From Clostridia bacterium (GTDB lineage Bacteria; Bacillota; Clostridia; Oscillospirales; Acutalibacteraceae), in contig JAFQCT010000010.1 of the NCBI GenBank assembly GCA_017399405.1, positions 149,430 through 213,429 of the forward strand: 64,000 nt of DNA. The letters run 5' to 3'. Shown in pieces: positions 53,486 through 60,888 of the stretch (its first letter is position 1; each line of letters begins with the position of its first letter). Under the pieces are notes generated by a model. That model had not been told where the DNA came from, ran no database searches, and saw nothing but the letters and a program-made list of their open reading frames with translations. The position numbers were made by a program, and so were the translations under genes.

Positions 53486-53953
53486 ATGTTTGTCTATTCA
53501 ATAAAGTCAAAGCATATAAAAATTGCATTTCTTGTGCTTTTTATTATAGTAACAGTAATTTCGCTGGCTATTTTATCACAAGATAGTAAAGAAACAGGCA
53601 AAAGCGGTATGAGTATAAAAGCGTCAACTCATGATGAGCGAATGGCGTTTCTTTCTCAATACGGTTGGGAAATTGACGAAGAACCCGTTGAGGTGCAAGA
53701 AGTAATTATTCCAAATGAGTTTGACGATACTTATAATGCTTATAACGAAATACAAAAAGCACAAGGCTTTGATTTGACAGTATATTCAGGTATGCGTGTA
53801 AAACGCTGGACTTATAAAATTAAAAATTATAAAGGCTATGAAAACAAAGATTGTATTCACACTAATATTTTAGTCTATGACGGACTTGTAATTGGTGGAG
53901 ATGTCTGTTCAGTTGAATTAGATGGATTTATGCACGGTTTTCCTATGCCTTGA
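53486..53953 (+). CDS. DUF4830-like membrane-anchored protein
   Basis: A 155-residue protein with one N-terminal membrane helix (about 12-33) and an extracytoplasmic part. The segment AFLSQYGWEIDEEPVEVQEV and a later repeat-like strand region (YKIKNYKGYENKDCIHTNIL) recall DUF4830. Function unknown. The ATG at 53486 follows CGAGGTG, which is also the 3' arm of an inverted repeat. It is separated by only 13 bases from the rRNA pseudouridine synthase gene. Confidence 0.7.
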   Translation: MFVYSIKSKHIKIAFLVLFIIVTVISLAILSQDSKETGKSGMSIKASTHDERMAFLSQYGWEIDEEPVEVQEVIIPNEFDDTYNAYNEIQKAQGFDLTVYSGMRVKRWTYKIKNYKGYENKDCIHTNILVYDGLVIGGDVCSVELDGFMHGFPMP

Positions 53954-53966
53954 ACGGAAGTAAATA

Positions 53967-54680
53967 ATGGAAAGACTTGATAAAATTTTAGCATCACAAG
54001 GCACACTTTCTCGTCGTGATGTTAAAGAGATTATTAAAAAGGGCAGAGTAACGCTTAATGGTGCTGTTGTCCGTGACAGTGCTGTTAAAGTTGATTTGAA
54101 TACTGATACCGTTGCAATTAACGGTGAAAAGGTTACTCTTAAAAAGCACATTTATATTATGATGAATAAACCTCAAGGTGTAATTTCTGCAAGTGACAGC
54201 GAAGATGATGAAACTGTTGTGGATTTAGTACCGGACGAATTGTTCCGCAAAGGCTTGTTTCCCGCAGGTCGTCTTGATAAAGATACAACAGGATTTGTGC
54301 TTATAACTGATGATGGTGATTTTGCTCATAAAATCTTGTCACCTAAAAATCATATTTTCAAGACTTATCTTGCAAGACTTCAACACGAACTTACCCCAAA
54401 TGATATCGAAACACTTGAAAAGGGGATAACCCTTGCTGACGGGACAACCCTTAAAGAAGCAAAAGTTGAAATTTTAGAGAACACTCAAACTCCTCTCATT
54501 AAAATTATGATTTGTGAGGGCAAGTATCATCAGGTTAAAAGAATGTTTGCTGCAACGGGTAATAAAGTAATTTCGCTTCACCGCTCAAAAATGGGTGAAT
54601 TAGAACTTGACCCCCAGTTGAAATCTGGTGAGTGTCGTGAAATTACCTCTGAAGAACTTCTCAAAGTGCAAAAATCATAG
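53967..54680 (+). CDS. RsuA/RluB-family rRNA pseudouridine synthase
   Basis: A 237-residue enzyme with an N-terminal S4 RNA-binding domain (MERLDKILASQGTLSRRDVK) and a pseudouridine synthase domain. The catalytic Asp lies in FPAGRLDKDTTGFVLITDDG; the later EGKYHQVKRMFAATG is the family's third motif. The target is probably 16S position 516 or a 23S site; the RsuA-like form is favoured, but I cannot settle it. Confidence 0.9.
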   Translation: MERLDKILASQGTLSRRDVKEIIKKGRVTLNGAVVRDSAVKVDLNTDTVAINGEKVTLKKHIYIMMNKPQGVISASDSEDDETVVDLVPDELFRKGLFPAGRLDKDTTGFVLITDDGDFAHKILSPKNHIFKTYLARLQHELTPNDIETLEKGITLADGTTLKEAKVEILENTQTPLIKIMICEGKYHQVKRMFAATGNKVISLHRSKMGELELDPQLKSGECREITSEELLKVQKS

Positions 54681-54807
54681 ATTATTTAGTCAATTTATAC
54701 AATAAAAATTCAAGTAAAAAATGCGTGAAAATGCGTAGATTAACCAAAAAATCCGTCAATTTTTGGGCAAAATGTTTGAAAAAAATCAAAAAATATAAAA
54801 AAATCAC

Positions 54808-54836
54808 TTGCCAAAACGCATTTTATTGTGTAAAAT
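54808..54836 (+). promoter_or_regulatory. Promoter of the PucR-type regulator gene
   Basis: TTGCCA (54808-54813), 17 bases, TAAAAT (54831-54836). Just downstream, CATAGTG (54838-54844) and CACTATG (54877-54883) form an inverted repeat, possibly an operator. The remaining part of 54681-54807 is AT-rich without a gene. Confidence 0.6.
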
Positions 54837-54901
54837 ACATAGTGTTCTAATTGTGAAATTGCATAATGTGTTTTTGCACTATGCGTTTGGGGGTATAAAA
54901 T

Positions 54902-55987
54902 ATGTCCAACAGATTATTTCAAGGAATAGTTCATCAAATGGATGATGTTATTGACAGAACTTTCGGCGTTATCGACGAAACAGGTACTGTTATTTCTTGC
55001 AGTGAACTTGGCAGAATAGGTGAGATTCAAACTCACGCTGTTTCAGAAGTTTTCGCTTCTGCTGATGTTACTGTGACTGATGGCTATACTTATAAAGTGT
55101 TTGGTGCTCATATGCACCCTGAATATGCAGTTTTTGTTGAGGGTGATGATGAAGTAGCAAACAGATATGTTTCTGTTATTGCGGTTTCTCTTTCAACAAT
55201 CAAACAGTATTATGATGAAAAATATGACAGAGGTAACTTTATCAAAAATGTAATCCTTGATAATATCTTACCTGGTGATATTTATATTAAAGCCCGTGAA
55301 CTTCATTTTAACAATGATGTTACCCGTGTTGTACTTCTTATCAGAATTGCTGAAAAGAATGATGTTTCTGTTTTCGATGTTATTCAGGATTTATTCCCAG
55401 ATAAAACAAAAGATTTCGTTGTGAATATCAATGAAACAGATATTGTTCTTGTTAAAGAAGTTAAAAATAATGTTGATACAAAAGACCTTGAAAAACTTGC
55501 TCGTTCAATTGCCGATTCTCTTGGCACAGAGTACTATACTCATGTTCTTGTTGGTATCGGTACTGCAGTTGACAGCATTAAAGATTTAGCTCGCTCATTC
55601 CGCGAAGCACAGGTTTCTCTTGAAGTAGGTAAGGTTTTCGATACTGAAAAGACAATCGTAACTTATGATAATCTTGGTATTGCAAGACTTATTTATCAGC
55701 TTCCTACAACACTTTGTGAAATGTTCCTTCGCGAAATCTTCAAGCGTGGCTCAATTGATAGTCTTGACCAAGAAACACTTTTCACAATTCAAAAATTCTT
55801 TGAAAACAATTTGAATGTTTCTGAAACATCAAGAAAACTTTTCGTTCACAGAAATACACTTGTTTATCGTCTTGAAAAAATCAAGAAACTTACAGGTCTT
55901 GATTTAAGAGAGTTTGACGACGCAATCGTATTCAAAGTAGCATTGATGGTTAAAAAATATCTTGATGCAAACCCAATTAAATATTAA
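54902..55987 (+). CDS. PucR/CdaR-family transcriptional regulator
   Basis: A 361-residue regulator. The first part resembles a sensory domain (DRTFGVIDETGTVISCSELG), the middle is a GGDEF-like fold common in CdaR proteins, and the C-terminus is a PucR-type HTH: FFENNLNVSETSRKLFVHRN followed by TLVYRLEKIKKLTGLDLRE. Such regulators respond to small metabolites such as purine or sugar-acid intermediates. The gene stands alone, so its regulon is unknown. The palindrome before it suggests autoregulation. Confidence 0.85.
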   Translation: MSNRLFQGIVHQMDDVIDRTFGVIDETGTVISCSELGRIGEIQTHAVSEVFASADVTVTDGYTYKVFGAHMHPEYAVFVEGDDEVANRYVSVIAVSLSTIKQYYDEKYDRGNFIKNVILDNILPGDIYIKARELHFNNDVTRVVLLIRIAEKNDVSVFDVIQDLFPDKTKDFVVNINETDIVLVKEVKNNVDTKDLEKLARSIADSLGTEYYTHVLVGIGTAVDSIKDLARSFREAQVSLEVGKVFDTEKTIVTYDNLGIARLIYQLPTTLCEMFLREIFKRGSIDSLDQETLFTIQKFFENNLNVSETSRKLFVHRNTLVYRLEKIKKLTGLDLREFDDAIVFKVALMVKKYLDANPIKY

Positions 55988-56109
55988 TTTACAAGGAGTT
56001 CCGAAAGGAACTCCTTTTTGGCATATTTTACGCAATACTGCGTGTCCATCGGTTCGCGGTATACCTGATACAGCTTCACCTCGGACACGTTGTCTTGCGA
56101 AAAATCTGC
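55987..56109 (-). pseudogene. Possible gene relic (41-codon open stretch)
   Basis: A minus-strand frame closed by stops at both ends reads a natural-looking peptide (SQDNVSEVKLYQVYREPMDT, then QYCVKYAKKEF). Base composition at 56031-56100 is clearly more GC-rich than the surroundings. There is no start codon or ribosome-binding site. It may be a fragment of a lost mobile-element gene; I cannot name the family. The segment also folds (CGTGTCC with GGACACG, CGCAA with TTGCG), so a structured RNA is an alternative. The rest of 56110-56286 is AT-rich with no gene. Confidence 0.35.
55993..56020 (+). terminator. Terminator of the PucR-type gene
   Basis: AAGGAGTTCC, GAAA, GGAACTCCTT, TTT. Confidence 0.88.
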
Positions 56110-56286
56110 TCAAAAATTAATGCTTAACTTATGGGTATGATATTTTAAGATTAAATGGTGGGGGATTCCTTAACCGTTTTTTTATTGCAATTGTTTATAT
56201 TGAATATAATATTGTATACTTTTTGTGCAAACCGCCGATAAATGTTAAATTTTCTTAAAAATCCCCACAAACACAATATTTTGTGG

Positions 56287-56292
56287 TATAAT
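56287..56292 (+). promoter_or_regulatory. Extended -10 element before ftsE
   Basis: TGG-TATAAT with an extended -10 (TGN) but no convincing -35. A second TATAAT occurs at about 56310. Either could drive the ftsEX operon. Confidence 0.45.
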
Positions 56293-56377
56293 GTATGCAA
56301 CTATTAGTTATAATGTGTAACTATGGGTGAAAACAGTTAAAAGCAAGTTAAAATACATAAAGGATAAGGTGCATATT

Positions 56378-57349
56378 GTGATTGAATTCAAAAATGTTTC
56401 AAAAACATATGATAATGGTACTGCCGCACTTCGCGATGTATCTATTACAATCAATGATGGCGAGTTCGTTTTCATTGTTGGTTCATCAGGTGCAGGTAAA
56501 AGTACATTTCTTAAAATAATAATGCGTGAGCAGGTGGCTGACCAAGGTAGCATTATTGTTAATAACTATAATCTTAACAAAATGAAAAAGCGTGAAATTC
56601 CAAAGTTCCGCAGAACAATGGGTATTGTTTTCCAAGATTTCCGTCTTATTCCTAATATGACAGTTTTCGATAATGTTGCATTTGCTATGCGTGTTATCGG
56701 TGCAAAAGAAAAAGAAATAAGAAAAAGAGTACCTTATGTGTTAAGCCTTGTAGGTCTTACATCAAAGGCAAGACAGTTGCCAACACAACTTTCAGGTGGT
56801 GAGCAACAGCGTGTTGCCCTTGCTCGTGCACTTGTAAATAACGCAGGCATTATTATTGCCGATGAGCCTACAGGTAACATTGACCCTGAAATGTCTTACG
56901 AAATCGTTGATTTGCTTAATCATATCAATAACAATGGTACAACTGTCGTTATGGTTACTCATGAGCATGAGTTGGTGCGTCGTTTTAACCATCGTGTAAT
57001 CACAATCAATCAGGGACAAGTTGTGTCAGATACAGGTGTAAAACAAAAATCAGTTGTTGAAACAGCAACACCTATTACTGAAACAGAAAGCAAGCCTGAA
57101 ACAAAAGAAGAAATGATGCAGGCTGCCGAGCAGGAAATTCAGGAGAATGTAGAGAAACTTCGTGAAGAAGTAAAATCACCTGAAATTATTGAAGAAAACA
57201 GCAATACAAAATATTATGAACAACCAAATGTTGATAAAGAACTTGAAGATTTTATGAAGAATTATGGCATTGATAGTGATGACTTAACAACTGACAGTGT
57301 TGATTATTCAAAATATCTTGATAGTGATGACGGAGGTGACAAGCAATGA
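56378..57349 (+). CDS. ftsE: Cell division ATP-binding protein FtsE with acidic C-terminal extension
   Basis: A 323-residue ABC ATPase. Walker A GSSGAGKST (about 35-43), the Q-loop region IVFQDFRLIPNMTVFDNVAF, signature LSGGEQQR, Walker B IIIADEPT and the H-loop VTHEHE are all present in the first 225 residues. The last 100 residues are an extra acidic, probably disordered tail (PITETESKPETKEEMMQAAE... ending DSDDGGDKQ) not found in ordinary 225-residue FtsE. FtsE with FtsX drives wall hydrolase activation at the septum or side wall. The GTG at 56378 gives the family start IEFKNVSKTY and has AAGGTG six bases before it. It overlaps ftsX by 4 bases. Confidence 0.93.
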   Translation: MIEFKNVSKTYDNGTAALRDVSITINDGEFVFIVGSSGAGKSTFLKIIMREQVADQGSIIVNNYNLNKMKKREIPKFRRTMGIVFQDFRLIPNMTVFDNVAFAMRVIGAKEKEIRKRVPYVLSLVGLTSKARQLPTQLSGGEQQRVALARALVNNAGIIIADEPTGNIDPEMSYEIVDLLNHINNNGTTVVMVTHEHELVRRFNHRVITINQGQVVSDTGVKQKSVVETATPITETESKPETKEEMMQAAEQEIQENVEKLREEVKSPEIIEENSNTKYYEQPNVDKELEDFMKNYGIDSDDLTTDSVDYSKYLDSDDGGDKQ

Positions 57350-58254
57350 AAGGTGCAAGTTTGAAGTATCTTACAAAAGAAGGCTTCCGTAATGTGTGGG
57401 TAAACCGTCTTATGTCATTGGCATCAGTATCAGTTCTTATGGCTTGCCTTGTAATTATAGGACTTGGTGCTATGATTTTCTTCAACATTGACGCGTTGCT
57501 TGACACAATTGAGCGTCAAAATGTTGTTATGGTTTATGTTGATAAAGCGGCAACTGATGAGCAAACCTCACAGATTGGTAATCAACTTAAAACTATGAAT
57601 AATATTTCCGATTGTATTTTCGTACCAAAAGAAGATGCTTTTGAAGCCCAGAAACAAGCAATGGGTGATGATGCAGCACTTCTTGAAGGTCTTGACGAAA
57701 ATCCACTACCTGATGCTTATAAAGTTACGGTAGCAGATTTAACACAGTTCAAAGCAACTGTTGATGGTATTAAAAAATTAGATTATGTTGATACCGTTCG
57801 TGAAAACAGTGATGTAGCCGATAAACTTATCGGTATCCGAAAAGGTGTTACAGCAGTTATAATCGGTATGGTTTCATTGTTGTTTATAGTTTCATTGTTT
57901 ATTATTTCTAATACAATCCGTATTACAATGTTCTCACGAAAACTTGAAATCAGCATTATGAAAGCAGTCGGTGCTACTAACTGGTTTATCCGTTGGCCAT
58001 TTATGGTTGAGGGTATGCTTTTAGGTGTTATTGCAGGACTTGTATCCTTTGGCGTATTAGCAGTACTTTATCAGGGTATGGTTTATGTATTCAGTGATGT
58101 TCTTGCAATTTTCACACCTGTTGCATTCGGCGGATACGCAGGCTACATATTGTTAGCATTTATGGCTGTTGGCATTTTCACCGGTTCATTCGGAAGCCTT
58201 ATTTCAATGGGCAAATATCTTAAAGAACAGGGGAGTGTTGTAAGTGAAGATTAG
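57346..58254 (+). CDS. ftsX: Cell division permease-like protein FtsX
   Basis: A 302-residue membrane protein with four helices and a large extracellular loop between the first two (about 45-165). The N-terminal segment YLTKEGFRNVWVNRLMSLAS and the later ISNTIRITMFSRKLEISIMKA and GATNWFIRWPF segments identify FtsX. The loop binds coiled-coil wall hydrolases or activators, and the next gene encodes such a protein. The two genes overlap by 11 bases. Confidence 0.95.
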   Translation: MKGASLKYLTKEGFRNVWVNRLMSLASVSVLMACLVIIGLGAMIFFNIDALLDTIERQNVVMVYVDKAATDEQTSQIGNQLKTMNNISDCIFVPKEDAFEAQKQAMGDDAALLEGLDENPLPDAYKVTVADLTQFKATVDGIKKLDYVDTVRENSDVADKLIGIRKGVTAVIIGMVSLLFIVSLFIISNTIRITMFSRKLEISIMKAVGATNWFIRWPFMVEGMLLGVIAGLVSFGVLAVLYQGMVYVFSDVLAIFTPVAFGGYAGYILLAFMAVGIFTGSFGSLISMGKYLKEQGSVVSED

Positions 58255-59602
58255 TAAAAAAATCCTTTCATTTGTGTTTGCTTTAGTTTTGCTTATGACT
58301 TCAGTTTCATTCCCTGCATCTGCAAAGACAGCATCAGATTTTCAAGATGAAATTGACTATTGGGAAGACTTTGTTTCAAAAAATGAAGCAAGTGAAGAAG
58401 CAACTCAAAAACTTATTGATGCACTTGATGAACAAAACTCTGCTATAAGTGCAGAGGTTGCGGATAAAGAGAAAGAGATTTATCCAAAAAGAGTTGAAAT
58501 CAACGAACTCAATGAACAGATTGCGACACTTGAAAAACGCATAACTGAGCTTAGCAACGAGATTACAAAAATCGAAACACAGACAGAAGAACAGAATAAA
58601 AAGATTGACGAAATTTATGATGTTCTCGGTGAGCGTCTTTGCGCCTCATATATGGCGGGCGAAACAAGCGAACTTGAAGTCTTTTTAAGTGCAACAAGTT
58701 TTGAAGATTTCCTTACCCGTAGTGAACTTCTCCGTCAGGTTGCACAGCACGATAACGAAGTGGTTTCAGGACTTGAAGAAAAAATTAAAGAACTTAACGA
58801 AATGCTTGAAGATTTAACAGCAAAACGCACAGAAATTGAAGAAAGCAAGGTTAAGATTGAGACAGATAAAAAAGAAAGAGAAGAAAAAACAGCAGTTCTT
58901 GAAAAGGAACTTGCGGTATTGCAAAAAAAAGAGAATAAAATTGTTGATAACTTAAATAGGCAGAATACACTTCTTGAAAAATATCAGAATAATCAGTCTT
59001 ATGGCAATGAACAGATAGCAAAGACAGAAAGAGAAATGAGAGAGTGGGAACAACAGGTTCAGGAAGATGCAGGTAATTCCGGCTCAACAGGTGACGGTTA
59101 TGTAAGCAGTGGTGGTAATCATAACTTCAAAAAGTCATCAAAGGGTTACATAAGTCCTATTCAGGATAAGTCAGTTTACTATTCAGCAACCTATGCACAG
59201 CACAGTTCTCGTGGCTCAAAATCAGTTGACTTCTGTGCACCTGCAAACCGTGTGTTCACAAATGGTAAAACATATTATACAACAAACGGTGCAAAAATTT
59301 ATGCGGTTGCAGGCGGAACTGTTGTTACATCATATGTGCAAAAAACAGGTGGTAATGTTATTATTATCGACCACGGTAATGGTATGAGAACACTTTATGC
59401 TCATTGTCGTGTTCGTTATGTTTCAGCAGGTCAGCGAGTAAATCAAGGTGATGTAATTGCCCTTGTTGGTAATACAGGTACAGCGGTTTATCCAAGACCA
59501 ACAAGTTCTAACCCGGTTGCAGGCTCACATCTTCATTTTCAGATGCTCCTTAACGGTAGCCCTGTAAACCCTGAAAAATATCTCCCATCTCCACTCGTTT
59601 AA
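58244..59602 (+). CDS. Secreted coiled-coil LytM (M23) protein, EnvC/PcsB-like, apparently degenerate
   Basis: A 452-residue exported protein: signal peptide to about residue 27 (SFPASA), long coiled coils (about 30-125 and 170-275) and a C-terminal LytM domain (about 300-445). The layout and place after ftsX match EnvC/PcsB-type FtsEX partners. In the LytM domain D329 (KSVDF), H387 (YAHC) and H429/H431 (SHLHF) are present. The usual metal-binding His four residues before the Asp appears to be S325; H320 lies five residues earlier and might or might not substitute. If the ligand is truly lost, the domain would act as an activator of another hydrolase. The GTG start overlaps ftsX. Confidence 0.82.
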   Translation: MKISKKILSFVFALVLLMTSVSFPASAKTASDFQDEIDYWEDFVSKNEASEEATQKLIDALDEQNSAISAEVADKEKEIYPKRVEINELNEQIATLEKRITELSNEITKIETQTEEQNKKIDEIYDVLGERLCASYMAGETSELEVFLSATSFEDFLTRSELLRQVAQHDNEVVSGLEEKIKELNEMLEDLTAKRTEIEESKVKIETDKKEREEKTAVLEKELAVLQKKENKIVDNLNRQNTLLEKYQNNQSYGNEQIAKTEREMREWEQQVQEDAGNSGSTGDGYVSSGGNHNFKKSSKGYISPIQDKSVYYSATYAQHSSRGSKSVDFCAPANRVFTNGKTYYTTNGAKIYAVAGGTVVTSYVQKTGGNVIIIDHGNGMRTLYAHCRVRYVSAGQRVNQGDVIALVGNTGTAVYPRPTSSNPVAGSHLHFQMLLNGSPVNPEKYLPSPLV

Positions 59603-59640
59603 GTATGTGGCAATAAAACAAAAGTAAAGGATGATGTCCT

Positions 59641-60840
59641 TTGAATAAAAAAATATCATTAGGCTTGGCACTTTCTTTAGTATTCTTGTCAGTTGCATTG
59701 GCAGTTACGCTTACAATGACATTCTCATTGCAAATCTATAACGGAATTATCAAAGATGTTGCCGACCGTTCAAATCTCTATTCAACAGTATCAGAAATTG
59801 ACGATTTAGTTCGCGAAAACTACTTTGGAGAATTAAACGAGAATTTCCTTAATACTATGATGTCTGACGGTTTTGTTGAGGGTGTAGGTGACCGTTACAG
59901 TTACTATATGACCGCAACAGAATATGCCGATTATCTTGACGAAGACAAAGGTAATAAAGGCGGTATCGGTATTATCGCAGTTTATGATAGTCAGAATAAT
60001 AACATTTATGTTTCAGAAGTTTCTGCAAAATCTCCTGCACAAGTTCAGGGAATACAGAAAGGTGATGTTATTACTGCTGTTGACTCCGTTAAGGTAACAC
60101 CTTCAAATTACGAAGAACTTATCAAAAAACTTGACGGTGAAAAACTTACTAATGTTCAGGTAACTTTTAAGCGAGGCGAAACTGAAAAAACTGTTTCTGT
60201 AGCTCGTGGATATTCTGCACAGTCAGTTTATTACAGCGTTACTGATAAAGTGGGCTATATTAAGATTACAGCATTTTACAGCACAACTGCTGACCAGCTT
60301 GAAGACGCTCTTGATTATATGAGTAAAAATTCAGTAACAGGTATTGTCTTTGATGTGCGTAATACAAGTACCGGACTTATAAGAAACGCAGTTAAGTGTA
60401 TTGATATTATCGCCCCTGTTGCAACTGAGGGTACGGGTGCATTGGCAACTGCAGTTGATAAAGACGGTAAAACAATCGAAACATTTACATCTGACTCAGA
60501 TAGCAGAAGTTTTGCTATGTCAATTCTTGTAAATGGCAACACTTCAGGTGCAGCAGAACTTTTTGCTTGTGACTTGCGTGATTTCGGTATTGCAGGGCTT
60601 GTAGGTACAAAAACTGCAGGTAATGGTACAATGCAAAAAGTTTTTGAGTTAAGTGACGGTAGTGCAGTAGCCCTTACAGTTGCAAAAGTTGTTCCTTATA
60701 AGAGTGAAAGTTTCAATGGTATAGGTCTTGAACCTGACCACAAAGTAGAACTTACAGCAGAACAGAACTCAAGACTTCCAATGCTTAACTTGGCAAATGA
60801 CCCACAATATCAAAAAGCACTTACATTAGTTAATAACTGA
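59641..60840 (+). CDS. S41 C-terminal-processing peptidase homologue lacking catalytic Ser and Lys
   Basis: A 399-residue protein with an N-terminal membrane helix (about 7-30), a helical part, a PDZ domain (about 105-180, GIQKGDVITAVDSVKV) and an S41 fold. In active CtpA/Prc enzymes the catalytic Ser (S-A-S-A-S-E) and Lys (FGKGT) are 25 residues apart. Here the matching segments read NTSGAAELF and TAGNGTMQ, with G303 and N328 at those two places, also 25 apart. The rest of the fold is well kept (LSDGSAVALTVAKVVPY). The protein is therefore probably a pseudoprotease, perhaps a PDZ scaffold for the FtsEX-LytM complex. The start is TTG, after AAAGGATGATG. Confidence 0.85.
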   Translation: MNKKISLGLALSLVFLSVALAVTLTMTFSLQIYNGIIKDVADRSNLYSTVSEIDDLVRENYFGELNENFLNTMMSDGFVEGVGDRYSYYMTATEYADYLDEDKGNKGGIGIIAVYDSQNNNIYVSEVSAKSPAQVQGIQKGDVITAVDSVKVTPSNYEELIKKLDGEKLTNVQVTFKRGETEKTVSVARGYSAQSVYYSVTDKVGYIKITAFYSTTADQLEDALDYMSKNSVTGIVFDVRNTSTGLIRNAVKCIDIIAPVATEGTGALATAVDKDGKTIETFTSDSDSRSFAMSILVNGNTSGAAELFACDLRDFGIAGLVGTKTAGNGTMQKVFELSDGSAVALTVAKVVPYKSESFNGIGLEPDHKVELTAEQNSRLPMLNLANDPQYQKALTLVNN

Positions 60841-60854
60841 TAAATATTATAGAT

Positions 60855-60888
60855 TCCCTTCGCATATTTTGTTGCGGAGGGATTTTTT
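60855..60888 (+). terminator. Terminator hairpin overlapping the ribosome-binding site of the next gene
   Basis: TCCCTTCGC (60855-60863) pairs with GCGGAGGGA (60874-60882), followed by TTTTTT (60883-60888). The 3' arm contains GGAGGG, seven bases before the ATG at 60889. Confidence 0.8.

Noticed and set aside
56031-56099. T-box or known riboswitch before ftsE
   Set aside because: No T-box sequence or other riboswitch core is present. The pairing is long-range and may be chance from a coding relic.
55904-56113. Minus-strand 69-codon open frame across the PucR gene end
   Set aside because: It runs into the antisense of the regulator gene. Only the shorter frame in the GC-rich island reads like protein, and that is listed as a possible relic.
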